Numbered from the stretch's first letter, positions 1 through 10,341 are shown. The stretch: 64,000 nt of DNA from Streptomyces sp. P3 (GCA_016893485.2 JAFEKX020000001.1:8015501-8079500); one strand, 5' to 3'. The notes: generated from the letters alone by a model not told the origin. Translations and numbers: made by a program.

Positions 1-418
1 CGATCGACTTCACCACCAGCCTCTACTTCCACACCGAGGGCCCCGGCCTCCTCGTCGGCATGTCCGACCCCGACGAGCGACCCGGCTACGCCACCGACAC
101 GCACGACCGCTGGATCCCCCGCCTCGCCGACGCCATGCGCCGTCGCGCCCCGACCTCCTGGAGCTGCGCCGCACCGGCGGCTGGGCGGGCCTGTACGAGA
201 ACACGCCGGACCACAACGCCCTGATCGGCGAGGCGACTTCGGTCTCCCGCTTCCTCTACGCCACCGGCTTCTCCGGCCACGGTTTCCTCCAGGGGCCGGC
301 CGTCGGCGAGGTCGTCCGCGACCTGTACCTCGGCCACGTACCCTTCGTGGACGTCAGCCCCCTGAGCGCCGGCCGGTTCGCGGCCGACGCCCCGCGTCCG
401 GAGGTCAACCTGGTATGA
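1..418 (+). CDS. FAD-dependent oxidoreductase, DAO / sarcosine-oxidase-beta family (C-terminal part)
   Basis: The gene enters from the left edge, so the FAD-binding N-terminus is missing. The visible part reads IDFTTSLYFHTEGPGLLVG, then GGWAGLYENTPDHNALIGE and GFSGHGFLQGPAVGE, which are the typical C-terminal blocks of amino-acid or imino-acid oxidases of the DAO fold (sarcosine oxidase beta type). The frame changes once near 152, where one C seems lost from a CCCC run. The stop overlaps the ATG of the downstream saccharopine dehydrogenase (ATGA-type overlap), so it is probably co-transcribed with it. This suggests, without proving, that the oxidase acts on lysine, saccharopine, pipecolate or a related imino acid. 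Family assignment is fairly secure; substrate is unknown. Confidence 0.75.
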   Translation, partial: DRLHHQPLLPHRGPRPPRRHVRPRRATRLRHRHARPLDPPPRRRHAPSRPDLLELRRTGGWAGLYENTPDHNALIGEATSVSRFLYATGFSGHGFLQGPAVGEVVRDLYLGHVPFVDVSPLSAGRFAADAPRPEVNLV

Positions 419-1479
419 CCGAGCTCCAGCTGTGGCTCCGCCACGAGGCCCGCACGACCGAACGCCGCACCCCGGTCGTCCCCTCCGACGCCCGCCGTCT
501 CGTCGAGCACGGGTGACCCTCACGGTCGAGGAGTCCCCGCAACGGATCTTCCCGATCGAGGACTACGAGGCGATCGGCGCCCGCGTGGCTCCGGCGGGCT
601 CGTGGGTGTCGGCGCCGCAGGACACGGTGATCCTCGGCCTGAAGGAACTCCCGGACGAGCCGGGCGAGTTGACCCACCGTCATATCTTCTTCGGGCACGC
701 CTACAAGGGCCAGCCCGATGCGAGCGACCTGCTGAGCCGGTTCGCGGCCGGCGGCGGAGCACTGCTCGACCTCGAATACCTGGTGGACGACAACGGCCGC
801 CGCCTCGCCGCGTTCGGCTTCTGGGCGGGCTACTTGGGCGCGGCCTCGCCGTCCTCCAGCACCGGGGCCGACTGGTCGCGCCGTTGACACCCACGTCGAA
901 GGAGGAGTTGGACAGGACGCTCCAACCCGCCGACGGCGAACCGGAGTTCAGCGCCCTGGTGATCGGCGCGCTCGGCCGCAGCGGACGCGGAGCACGCGTC
1001 GCGTTCTCCACGGCCGGGATCGATCCGACCTGTTGGGACCTCGCCGAGACCCAGAACCTGGACCGCCCCGCCCTGTTGGCCCACGACGTGCTGGTCAACT
1101 GCGTCCTGGCCACGACCCCGGTCCCGCCCTTCCTCCGCGAGCCGGACCTCGACGACCCGACCCGCCGCCTCCGCACGGTCTCCGACGTCACCTGCGACGT
1201 CGGCTCGTCCCTCAACGTCCTGCCGGTCTACGACCGCACGACCGAATGGGATGCCCCGGTACGGCAGTTGCGCGACCGTCCCCGCTCGACCTCATCGCCA
1301 TCGACAACCTGCCGTCCCTCCTCCCGAGGGAGTCCAGCACCGACTTCTCGGCCGCGCTGCTGCCCCACCTCCTCGACTTCGGGACCGGCGAGGCCTGGCG
1401 ACGCGACCTCGACCTGTTCCGTACGAAGTCCCGTGAACTCGGAATCGCCGTGGCGGAAGGGAAGTTGGGCCATGTCTGA
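415..1479 (+). CDS. saccharopine dehydrogenase (NAD+, L-lysine-forming), Lys1-like
   Basis: Lys1-type enzymes interconvert saccharopine with L-lysine and 2-oxoglutarate using NAD. Here the N-terminal domain (LWLRHEARTTERRTPVVPSD) is followed by the family hallmark stretch with GSWVSAPQDTVILGLKELP and HIFFGHAYKGQ. The second half carries DLEYLVDDNGRRLAAFGFWAGY and SDVTCDVGSSLNVLP. About 355 residues are recovered, the usual length. Reading requires three frame changes, near 512, 834 and 1280, each consistent with one lost G or C. The ATG at 415 overlaps the stop of the oxidase, and the stop overlaps the next gene, so the three form an operon. Lys1-like enzymes are best known from fungal lysine biosynthesis. 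In an actinomycete that makes lysine through diaminopimelate, a catabolic or secondary-metabolic role is more likely, which is an inference. Confidence 0.85.
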
Positions 1480-2618
1480 CGTGGTGCGCGCGAGCGGTAC
1501 CGTCCACTGGATCGGCGCCGGACTGTCCACGGGCAGCGGCCTCGCCCTGCTGTGCGACACGGCCGAGCGGGTACGGCTGTGGCACCGCACCGAGGAACGG
1601 GCGGCGCGGGCCCTCGATCACCTGGGTCTGACGGGACGTGCCGAGCCGCGGGCGTTCGGACTCGCCGCGCTCACGGCCGAGTTGGCGCCCGGAGACGTCG
1701 TCGTCTCCATGCTGCCCGCGCCCGAGCACGCGGCGCTGCTGGCCGTCTGTGTGCGGCGGCGGGCCCACTTCGCCTGCTCCAGCTATGTGTCGGACGCCGT
1801 CCTGGAACAGGTGCCGGCGGCGGAGAAGGCCGGGATCGTCGTCCTCACCGAGGCCGGTCTCGACCCCGGCATCGACCACCTCTTCGCCCACAGCCTCGTC
1901 GCCCGCGCCCGCGAGGCGATGGGCGACGAGGCCACCTACAGCCTCACCTCGTACTGCGGCGGGGTGCCCGCGGTGCCCAACGAGTTCCGGTACCGGTTCA
2001 GTTGGGCACCGGCCGGGGTGCTGGGCGCGCTACGTTCACCGGCGCGGTATCTGGAGGACGGCGAGGAGATGACGGCCGAACGCCCGTGGGAGGTGACCCG
2101 GCCGCATGTCGTCGACGGCGAGACCTTCGAGGTCTATCCGAACCGGGACAGCGTGCCGTTCATCGAGCAGTACGGCCTGCCGCCGGGCTGGCGGCCCCGG
2201 ACCTTCGTGCGCGGCACGCTACGCCTCGAAGGCTGGCTGCGGGCCTGGGACGCGGTGTTCGAGGAGCTGAAGGCGGGCGACGACGCCCGGATCGCCGCGC
2301 TGGCACGGGAGTTGGCGGCCACCTATCCGACCACGGACGCCGACCACGACCGGGTCGTCCTCGCGGTGTCCCTGGAGGTCCGGGGCGACACGGGCGAGAC
2401 CTGGTCCGGCAGTTACCTCCTCGACCTGGTCGGCGACGAGGAGGAGAGCGCGATGGCCCGCTGTGTCTCCCGTCCCTCTCCCTCGCCGTCCGCCACATCC
2501 TGTCCGACGACCTGCCGTCCGGGCTGAACCGGGCGGCGGAGACGGCGGAACGGTCACGGGAGTGGCTGAGCGAACTGGCGGGGAGGGACTGGAGTTCACG
2601 CTGCGGGTGGATCAGTAG
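1472..2618 (+). CDS. saccharopine dehydrogenase family protein, Lys9 / glutamate-forming type
   Basis: This is the partner enzyme type that interconverts saccharopine with glutamate and 2-aminoadipate semialdehyde. The N-terminal Rossmann region begins VHWIGAGLSTGSGLALLCD, followed by DVVVSMLPAPEHAALLAV and TEAGLDPGIDHLFAHS. The C-terminal catalytic domain has SLTSYCGGVPAVPNEFRYRF, a block strongly conserved in the Lys9/LOR-SDH C-terminal domain. The ATG at 1472 sits inside the stop region of the Lys1-like gene. Two frame changes near 2467 and 2587 are needed to reach the final EFTLRVDQ and stop. It ends 24 bp before the convergent serine hydrolase gene. Together with its neighbour it would give a two-step saccharopine route; direction and purpose are not shown by the sequence. 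Confidence 0.82.
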
Positions 2619-2642
2619 CAGCTGCCTGGGAGCGGCGGAGGC

Positions 2643-3871
2643 TCAGTCCGTGATCGCCTCGTGCACCAGCTGCTTCAGCTCCGGGATGATCTTCAGGGAG
2701 TGCTTCGGCCGCAGCTGGGTCATGAACTGCACGGTGAGGTCGCGGCCCGGGTCCACCCAGAACGTCGTCGTCGCCGCGCCGCTCCATCCCGAACGCACCC
2801 AGTCCCATGGGGATTGGGTGCGTTCGGGGTCGATGACGACGGAGACGCTGAGGCCGAAGCCCATGCCGTCGTTGCCGGGCTCCTGGTGCGCGGGGCTGCC
2901 GAAGGCGCGCATGTCGGCGCCGCCGGGCAGGTGGTTGCTGGCCATGAGGTCGACCGTCTCGGGGACAGCAGCCGTGTGCCGTCGAGTTCGCCGCGGCGGC
3001 GCAGGAACTCCGCGAACCGGTGCACGTCGTACGGGCTCGCCGCCATCCCGCCGCTCCCCGACAGGAACCGCGGCCGGCCGCCCCGCAGCGGCAGCCCGGC
3101 GATCGGCTCGATCCCGCCGCCGTCGGCGTCGCCGTACAACTCCGAGAGCCGGTCGGCCCTGTCGTCCGGGACCTGGAAACCGGCGTCCGGCATCCCGAGC
3201 GGGCGGAAGATCCGCTCGGCGAAGAACTCGTCGAGCCGCTGCCCGGAGACCACCTCGATGACACGGCCGAGCACGTTCGAGGCGACGGAGTAGTTCCACT
3301 GCGTGCCCGGCTCGAACTGCAGCGGCAGGCTCGCGTAGATGTCGATCGCCTCGGCGAGGTTCGCGCCGGGCGGCACGGACGACTCCAGGTGCGCGTCCCG
3401 GTACAGGGCGTCCACCGGGTGCGAGTGGTAGAACGCGAAGGTCATGCCCGAGGTGTGGGTCATCAGGTGGCGGATCAGCATCGGCTGCTCCACCGGCCGC
3501 GTCTTCACATCGGCGCCGGAGCCGCTGTCGTAGACCCGCATGTCCGCGAAGGCCGGCAGGTGGTCGCCGACCGGGTCGTCCAGGGAGAGCTTGCCCTCCT
3601 CCATCAGGATCAGCGCGGCGACCGCCGTGACCGGCTTGGTCATGGAGTAGATCCGGTACAACGTGTCCGACGTGACCGGGAGTTGGGCCGCGACATCGCG
3701 GTGCCCGTGCGCGGTGAGGTGGGCGACGCGACCGCCGCGGGCCACGGACACCAGGAAGCCCGGCAGGCGCTCCACGTCGACGTAGTGGGCGAAGTGCTGG
3801 TCCAGGCGGTCCAGCGCCTTGTGATCCAGTCCGACCTCGTCCGGGTCGACCTCTTGTCGCAGCTGTGCCAT
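2643..3871 (-). CDS. serine hydrolase, beta-lactamase class C / esterase family
   Basis: A penicillin-binding-fold serine hydrolase of about 410 residues without an evident signal peptide, so probably cytoplasmic and esterase-like rather than a true beta-lactamase. The catalytic SxxK motif is in LYRIYSMTKPVTAVAAL, the YxN-type motif in GTQWNYSVASNVLGRV, and LMTHTSGMTF is the conserved block between them. The C-terminus ends KHSLKIIPELKQLVHEAITD. The ATG at 3871 has a good ribosome site (GGAGGAGAG) upstream. One frame change near 2962 (a C lost from a CCCC run in LLSP/ETVDLM) is needed. It lies 65 bp downstream of the MFS gene on the same strand, so it may belong to that operon. Natural substrate unknown. 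Confidence 0.8.
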
Positions 3872-3936
3872 GGCTCTCCTCCGAATTGCGTTCACGAGGT
3901 GGGGTCCCGCATACCCGGCCCCGGACACCTCGGAAC

Positions 3937-5291
3937 TCATCGTCGCGCAGGAACACCTGCGCGGTCTCCTGTAACGGGGGATGTGAGCGACGCGACTGTC
4001 CGACCGGGCAGCACGAGACAGGCGAGAGAGCCGGTCAGCGCCACCGCGGCGAGCATTCCGAGGGCCGGCTCCCGGCCACTTCCGGCCATCAGCGCACTTC
4101 CCGCCGCGACCCCAGCGTCGGCCCCACGTTCACCGCGGTCTGCTTGAGACCGCCCGCCACCCCGGCCGACGCCACCTCCGCTACCCGCACGACGACTTGG
4201 GTCCCCGCCACCATCACCGCCCCGAACCCGGCCCCGAGCAGGGCGAAAACCCCGCATACCGCGAAGGTGCCGGAAGCCCGGGACAGCACGAGAACAGCCA
4301 GGGCTACGACCACCATCGCCACGCCGGCCGTACGACGGGCCCCGGCCCGGCGCAGCACCACGGCGGTCGAGGGTGCCGCGAGCACCATGGCGGCGGCCAA
4401 CGGCAGCCCTCTGAGGGCGCTTTGGAACGGATCGAGTCCCGTCGTGTCCTGAAGGAAATAGGTGACGACGAAGAGCGTCCCGGAGAACGCGGCCGACGCG
4501 GCGAGCAGCATCCCGAGCGCACCGCGGATCGCCGCCGAGCCGACGACGTCCGGCGGCAGGAGGGGATGTGCGGTACGGCGCTCATGCCGTACGAAGGCGA
4601 GACCGGCCAGTGCCGACAGGGCCAACCCGGCGGCCGAACCGGGCAGATCCACCAACGCCTGGACGAGCGAGGCGAGGGAGAGCGCGAGCAGCAGGGCACC
4701 CAGCAGATCGAACTGGACCGCTGACGCCCTTTCCCGGTAAGGCTCCCGCACGGTGAGGGCGAGCACGCCGAACACCAGCGAGGGCACGACGTTGAGGAAG
4801 AACACGGCCCGCCAGCCCACCGCGCCCACCAGTGCCCCCGCCCACCAACGGCCCGGCGGCGCCCGCCACTCCGATCACGCTGGTCCGTACGGCGATCGGC
4901 ATGCCCAGCCGGTCGGGCGGGAACGCGGCGCGCAGCATGCCGAGCGTGGCCGGTTGCAGCAGCGCCCCGAACACCCCTGGACGACTCGGAGTCCGATCAC
5001 CCACCCCACCCCGGTCGCCAGCCCGATCCCGGCCGAGGCGACCCCGAAGCCGAGCATCCCCACCCCGAACACCCGCTGATGCCCGTACCGGTCGCCGATC
5101 CGCCCGGCCGACACCAACAGGCTTGCCACGGCGACGAGATAGGCGGTGCTGGTCCACTGGACCTGCGCGAGCGAGGCTCCCAACTCTCTTCGCAGGGTGG
5201 GCTGTACGACGGTGAGCACGGTCCCGTCCAGCGCGACGATCGCGGCCCCCGCCACACTGCTGGCCAGCACGATCCGCCGGTGCGCTGTCAT
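3937..5291 (-). CDS. MFS transporter, DHA2-type drug/metabolite exporter
   Basis: A multi-span membrane protein of about 450 residues, with the typical start RIVLASSVAGAAIVALDGTV, the motif-A region GRIGDRYGHQRVFGVGMLGF, and alternating hydrophobic segments through ALGMLAAVALTGSLACLVLP. It resembles 14-helix DHA2 multidrug exporters, which use the proton gradient to expel small molecules. The ATG at 5291 overlaps the stop of the tetR gene just upstream (ATGA), showing translational coupling to its likely repressor. Frame changes occur near 4976, 4842 and 4112, each explained by one lost G. The substrate cannot be told from the sequence; co-regulation by the TetR protein implies it is induced by a ligand of that regulator. 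Confidence 0.85.
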
Positions 5292-5879
5292 ACGGCGGCC
5301 TCCGGACCGAGGTGCGCGTCGAGGGCCGAGCGCAGCAGGGGGTGAAGTCGTGCGCGCCGGTGGCGAGTTGGAGGCTGCCCCAGCGCCAGAGCTGGGCGAC
5401 GCCGTGCAGGTTCGCCCACAGCGCGCCCGCGACCAGGCGGGCGTCCACGTCGGGGCGGGCCCGGCCGACCAGCTCCACCAGAATCCCGAACAGCGGCAGG
5501 CTGGTGTCCCGCAGGCCCAAGTGCCCGCTTTCCAGCACATCGTGACGGAACATCAGCTCGTACATGCCGGGGTTGTCGAGCGCGAAGTCCAGATAGACGC
5601 GGCCCAGTGCTGTGAGTTGCGTACGCGGGCTCGCCCCGGCATCCGCCAGGGTCTCCGTCGCCCGCTCGCCCAGCTGGGCGAAACCGCGCCGCGCGATGGC
5701 GGACAGCAGCTCCAGGTGGGGGGAAGTGGCGGCGGGGGCGCCGTGCGAGACCCCGGCCCCGCCGGGCGATCTCGCGCAGGGTGAGGGCCTGCGCTCCTTC
5801 CCCTCGCGACCAGGTCGACGCCGACGTCGACGAGGCGGGCGCGGAGTCCTGTTGCTTCCGAGGCTTCCGAGTCAGGCAT
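5288..5879 (-). CDS. TetR family transcriptional regulator
   Basis: A TetR-type repressor of roughly 195 residues. The helix-turn-helix region can be recovered as GAQALTLREIARR followed by AGVSHGAPAATSPHLELLSA, and the ligand domain reads YLDFALDNPGMYELMFRHDV. ATG at 5879 is the likely start; a GTG two codons upstream (5885) is also possible. Frame changes lie near 5808, in the G/C-rich block around 5765, and near 5343. Its stop overlaps the start of the MFS gene, so regulator and exporter are made from one message. A nested palindrome covers the start codon and the region just upstream, which points to strong autoregulation. Domain call secure, exact N-terminal reading less so. Confidence 0.8.
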
Positions 5880-5916
5880 AGACACTGTCTACCAGGTAGC
5901 CGTAGACAGTGTCTAC
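5879..5916. promoter_or_regulatory. nested palindromic operator for the TetR/MFS operon
   Basis: Two 13-15 bp palindromes of the form TAGAC-N3-GTCTA sit at 5879-5891 and 5902-5916. The left 14-base arm (5879-5892) is the exact reverse complement of the right arm (5903-5916), with about 10 bases between, so the element is symmetric at two scales. It overlaps the tetR start codon and lies about 50 bp before the divergent PPOX gene. It can therefore block both directions. Binding of two TetR dimers is an inference from the geometry. Confidence 0.8.
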
Positions 5917-5964
5917 TCCCTGCTTGTCGGGGAATGGCGGATGCGCCGAGCCCGTTGCACAGTC

Positions 5965-6420
5965 ATGACCGAGAACACGGCACAAGACGACGCGGCACTT
6001 CTCAGCCTGCTCTCCGAGGGCCATGGCGGGGTACTGGTGACCCTCAAGAGCGACGGCCGCCCCCAGCTGTCGAACGTCAGCCACGCCTACTACCCCGACG
6101 AGCGGATCATCCGGGTGTCCATCACCGACGACCGCGCCAAGACGCGCAACCTGCGCCGTGACCCCCGCGCCTCGTATCACGTGACCAGCGCCGACCGCTG
6201 GGCCTACACGGTCGCCGAGGGCACCGCCGACCTCACCCCCGTCGCCGCCGACCCGAACGACGACACGGTCGAGGAACTCATCCGCCTCTACCGCGACGTC
6301 CTCGGCGAGCATCCCGACTGGGACGACTATCGCCAGGCGATGGTGCGGGACCGGCGGCTGGTGCTCCGGCTGCGGGTGGAGCGGGCGTACGGGATTCCGG
6401 TGGCGGACAAGCGGAGTTGA
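5965..6420 (+). CDS. PPOX-class (F420-dependent) oxidoreductase
   Basis: A 151-residue split-beta-barrel flavin/F420 enzyme of the pyridoxamine-phosphate-oxidase superfamily. Typical blocks are GHGGVLVTLKSDGRPQLSNV, DDRAKTRNLRRDPRASYHV and WAYTVAEGTADLTPV, and the C-terminal VRDRRLVLRLRVERAYGI is characteristic of the F420-dependent subfamily that is abundant in actinomycetes. The frame is intact. An in-frame ATG at 5941 exists, but the ATG at 5965 gives the normal N-terminus MTENTAQDD. The gene is divergent from tetR across the nested operator, so it is likely part of the same regulon. Substrate unknown. Confidence 0.88.
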   Translation: MTENTAQDDAALLSLLSEGHGGVLVTLKSDGRPQLSNVSHAYYPDERIIRVSITDDRAKTRNLRRDPRASYHVTSADRWAYTVAEGTADLTPVAADPNDDTVEELIRLYRDVLGEHPDWDDYRQAMVRDRRLVLRLRVERAYGIPVADKRS

Positions 6421-6480
6421 GCGCGCCCCTCGACCACCTTCCGCCCGGGTGATCGGGCACGTCAGTCGGCCCCGGGCCCG

Positions 6481-6516
6481 CGTGCACCGGCCGCCCCTGA
6501 AATCGGCCGGGGCACG
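6481..6516. terminator. hairpin terminator between convergent genes
   Basis: CGTGCACCGGCCG (6481-6493) pairs with CGGCCGGGGCACG (6504-6516) around a 10-base loop. The stem lies between the convergent ends of the PPOX and GH31 genes and can terminate both. There is no U-tract, as is common in Streptomyces. Confidence 0.65.
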
Positions 6517-6525
6517 CGGAGACCC

Positions 6526-8609
6526 CTACTGGCGGCGCAGGGCGGTGAGCGCCTTGGTGGCACCCTGCGCACGAAGGTTCACGAAGGCCGGTGTCACCGC
6601 CAGTGGTGTCGCGTAGGACTTCAGCGTCACCGGGCCCTTGACCGTCCTACCCCGGTTGACGTCGTACCACGTGCCCGCCGGGAGATGGATGTCCCGTGAG
6701 GCCGACGCGGTGAGGTTCGGTGCCGCGAGGACCGCCGGGCCCAGCATCCACTCGTCACCGATCGTGTAACTCGCCCTGTCCTGCGGGAAGTCGAAGAACA
6801 GCGGCCGCACGATCGGGTCCCCGGTCTTCAGCGTGCGCCGCACCTGGTCCCAGATGTACGGCGCGAGCCGCTCGTGCCGGGCGATCGCCTCGCGGTACAG
6901 GGCGACCGTCTGGTCGTCGTACGGCACCTGCTGACCGGTCGTCACATCCGTGGTGCCCGCCGGAGAGGTCGACGCGTACATCAGCGGCATGTACGACGAC
7001 GACTGCGCCCAGCGCACCAACACGTCCTTCGTCGGGGCGGGTTGGCCCAGGGAGCCGCCGATCATGTCGGTCTCGACGAAGGGGTAGCCGATGGTGGACA
7101 GGGCGAGGTTCTGGGAGACGGACGCCTGGAGCGAGTTCCAGTCGGTGCCCTTGTCCATCTGACGGACCACGAACCCGGCCTCGTGCGCCGCGCTGCCCCA
7201 GTGGACGCGGATGCCGGCGCCCTGGAGGTCGTAGGAGTCGGCGAGTTGGGAGCCGAGGCCCCCTGGTAGTCGGAGCCGGTGTACCCCGCGCGCGGGGCGC
7301 ACTGGTCGTCGAAGAAGCGGGTGTCGAACTTCAGGCCGTCGACGCCGTACGTGTCCATCAGGGTCTTCAAGTTGCCCTGGTACCAGGCCTTCGCGGCCGG
7401 GTTGCCGAGGTCGACGATGCCGGCGGTGCCGTTCCACCAGGTGACCGTGCACGGTTTCGTCGGGTCGGCCGCGTCGTGGAGGAGGTAGTCGTGGTCGGCC
7501 GCGTACCGGTAGTTGGTGGAGTCGAGGTTGATCCATAGCGTGACCCAGAGGCCGAAGTCGTAGCCCAGGGCGTGGATTCGGGCGGACATCGCCTTGGGAT
7601 CGGGGTAGGCCTTGGGGTCGAAGGTCATGTTGCCGTAGTTGGACTCCCACTTGTCGTCGAGCTGGACGGTGTGACCGCCAAGTCCCTTGTCGTGCAGGGC
7701 GGTTGCGTAGGCGAGGAGCTTCTCCTGGCTCACGTTCGTGTAGAACTGCGCCCACGAGTTCCACGCGGGTTCTCGTACTGCTCGTAGGTCGCGTCGCTCT
7801 GGCGTGGTGTGCCGACGATGCCGATGTAGTCGTCGTAGACCGCGCGCGGTGTCGACTCGACGAACACCGTGGCCTTGTAGGTGCTGCCCGAGTCGACGCC
7901 GAAGCGGCCCAGGCCGTCCTGGCCGGCGTTGAGGGAGACGTCCATCGTGTCGCCGGTGTGGACGTACAGCCCGGCCGAACTCTCCGTGTACCAGAAGGGA
8001 TCGACCATCTGGTACGACGCCGGTCCGAAGTCGGGCTGCTCGACCTGACCGGCGTCCAGCGGCCACGGCTGGTCGGTGTACGGCCCGCCGGCCGGGGTGG
8101 TGGTCTCGCCGTGGCCGTACCAGTGGCCGGAGGCGGAGAGACCGTAGACGAGGCTCAGTTCCGCCGCGTCAACTCCCTGCATGTCCCAGTCGAGTTGGTA
8201 GCGGTCGGCGGTGGGGTCAGGCGGGCCTCGACGCGCGCGCCCGGGAGGGTGGTGGCGGCCTTCAGGGTGAGGATGCCCGCGTGCCAGTTCCAGCCGGTGA
8301 GTGTGGTCGCGTGCTGCCAGGCGGAGTCCGAACCGGCCCTGAAACGCAGGGAGTCGGCAGCTGTCGCGAGGACCGTGCGGCCCGATCGTCTTGTGGTGAG
8401 GGCGAGTTGGCCGTGGGTCGGCACGGTGACGGAGTAGCCGGGGAGCCGGATGACGGCGGGACCTTCAGCGATAGCCCGGCCGGGGAGGAAGAGACGGTCG
8501 GGCGGCCGGGCGGGTGCACCGGGGTGCCGTGGGCCGTCGACGGCAGGAACGCCATGGTCAGGGCGGTCGCGAGGAGGCAGCCGAACTCGCGGGAAAAGAT
8601 GCGCACCAC
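6526..8609 (-). CDS. secreted glycoside hydrolase family 31
   Basis: GH31 enzymes hydrolyse alpha-glycosidic bonds (alpha-glucosidase, alpha-xylosidase, alpha-galactosidase activities). The GTG at 8609 gives a signal peptide (LLATALTMAFLPSTAHG) followed by an N-terminal beta-sandwich. The catalytic barrel shows GGHTVQLDDKWESNYG, the nucleophile region YGVDGLKFDTRFFDD and the acid/base region IGYPFVETDMIGGS, then PLMYASTSPAG. The C-terminal strand domain ends ATKALTALRRQ. About 690 residues are recovered. Frame changes lie near 8480, 8216, 7769 and 7262, all fitting one lost G or C. It is divergent from the FAD monooxygenase gene. The precise sugar specificity is not deducible by eye. Confidence 0.85.
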
Positions 8610-8794
8610 TCATGTCCTTCTGCGGGGACGGGAGAGTCATGGGGTTGCCGTGCAACAGCGCTGTTCTTTTCTGCTCGTTCCGGCCGATGTTCTTGCGCGA
8701 AACGTCATCTGTCAACGGGTGCGACTCCGCCGGGGAGACCTTGAGACAGTCTTTCGTTTGACATTCAAGACACTTTCTTGCAGGCTGAAATCAG

Positions 8795-8807
8795 CTTGAA
8801 ATTCAAG
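8795..8807. promoter_or_regulatory. palindrome in the GH31 / monooxygenase divergent promoter
   Basis: CTTGAAATTCAAG is a perfect 13-base palindrome, with a further TTCAAGA copy and an imperfect CAAGA/TCTTG repeat at 8764-8780. It lies 30 bp before the monooxygenase start in an A/T-rich stretch that stands out from the surroundings. It is likely a regulator site; the protein is unknown. Confidence 0.5.
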
Positions 8808-8836
8808 AGGCATGACTATCAAGGAAAGTGGTCCTC

Positions 8837-10163
8837 GTGCACGTTCTGATCATCGGCGGCGGTACCGGCGGGATGTGCCTGGCGCACGGACTGAAGAAGG
8901 CCGGTGTCTCGGTCGCCGTCTACGAGCGGTACGGCTCCCGCCGGGACGGCCTCTACGGCTACCGCGTCGGCATCGACCCCACCGGCAACCGCGCCCTCAA
9001 GGAGTGCCTGCCGCCCGAGCTCTTCGACACCTTCGTCGCCACCTGCGCCCGGGACCCGCGCCACTTCAACGTGCTCACCCAGTCCCTGCGCACCACCGCC
9101 ACCTTCGAACTGCCCGAGAGCCGCGACGCGGTCGACAGCGAACGCTCCGTCTCCCGCTCGACCCTGCGGCAGGTCCTGCTCACCGGCATGGACGACGTCG
9201 TGCACTACGGCAAGGAGTTCACCCGCTACGAGCAGCACCCGGACGGCACCGTCACCGCCCACTTCACCGACGGCACCACCGCCACCGGCGATGTCCTGGT
9301 CGCGGCGGACGGCACCCGCTCGGCCGTGCGCCGCCAGTTCCTGCCGCACGCGGAGATCAAGGACGCCGGCATCACCGCCATCGCCACGAAGACCGCCCTC
9401 ACACCGGAGACCCGCGCTCTGCTCCCGGACGAGGTGGTCAACGGCCTCTCCCTGATCTTCGGGACGAAGGGCATGATCGGCATGCTCCACGTCATGGAGT
9501 TCAAGTGGGACGAGCAGGGCCGGCCCAAGGACCCCGCCGACACAGCCCTGTTGGAGAACTGGTCGGGCCTGCAGTTCGACAACACGCGCGACTACGTCAA
9601 CCTGTCGGTCTGGAGCGCCCACGACCACTTCCCCGAGGACACGCACCGGCAGCGCGGCAGGCAACTCCTCGACACCGTCCTGGAGTCGATCCGCAACTGG
9701 CACCCCGACCTGCGCCGGATCGTCGAACTCTCCGACCCGGAGGCCGCGTTCCCGCTGCGGATCGCCACCTCGGTCCCCGTCGACCCCTGGCCCACCACGA
9801 CCGTCACCCTGCTCGGCGACGCCATCCACACGATGACCCCGGGCCAGGGCGTCGGCGCCAACACCGCACTGCGCGACGCCTCCCTCCTCTGCCGCGAACT
9901 CACCGCCGCAGCAAGGGAGTCAAGCCGCTGCTGACCGCGATCGGCGCCTACGAAGCCGAGATGATCCCCTACGGCTTCACGCGCGTCGCCGAGTCCCTCG
10001 ACAACAACGGCACCAGCGGCGACGACCCCTCTACCGTCCCGTCACCGGCCGCCTCGCGCTCTTCGCCGCCCGCGGCTTCTTCAGCGTGACCAGCAAAGTT
10101 CCCGCGCTGCGGCGGAAGTTCCTCGCCGACATGTACGCGTACCGCGGTTCCGAAACGGCCTGA
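8837..10163 (+). CDS. FAD-dependent monooxygenase (PHBH fold)
   Basis: A flavoprotein hydroxylase of about 440 residues. The dinucleotide-binding start VHVLIIGGGTGGMCLAHGLK, the middle block DVLVAADGTRSAVRRQFLPH and the third FAD motif LLGDAIHTMTPGQGVGANTA are all present. These enzymes insert an oxygen atom into aromatic or polyketide substrates using NAD(P)H and O2. GTG at 8837 is chosen because AAGGAAA lies at good spacing; GTG at 8828 is an alternative. Frame changes near 9905 and 10027 each fit one lost base, and the C-terminus then reads VPALRRKFLADMYAYRGSETA. No biosynthetic cluster surrounds it, so a detoxification or stand-alone tailoring role is possible. Confidence 0.87.
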
Positions 10164-10181
10164 ACGAGGCGGAAGCCGAAA

Positions 10182-10212
10182 CCCCGGGCGACGTCGTCAA
10201 CGAAGCCCGGGG
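10182..10212. terminator. hairpin terminator after the monooxygenase
   Basis: CCCCGGGC (10182-10189) pairs perfectly with GCCCGGGG (10205-10212) across a 15-base loop, 18 bp after the monooxygenase stop and upstream of the convergent tetR end. Confidence 0.6.
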
Positions 10213-10341
10213 AGCGGCGGTTGGGAACGACGGTCAGGCTGTCACCGTCTCCGGCTGTGACGCCTCGCGGGGCGAACGGGTGCCGAGCAGCTCCGACGGG
10301 ACCGTGTGGGTCTCGCGCGCCGAGAGGGACGTACGGCGACC

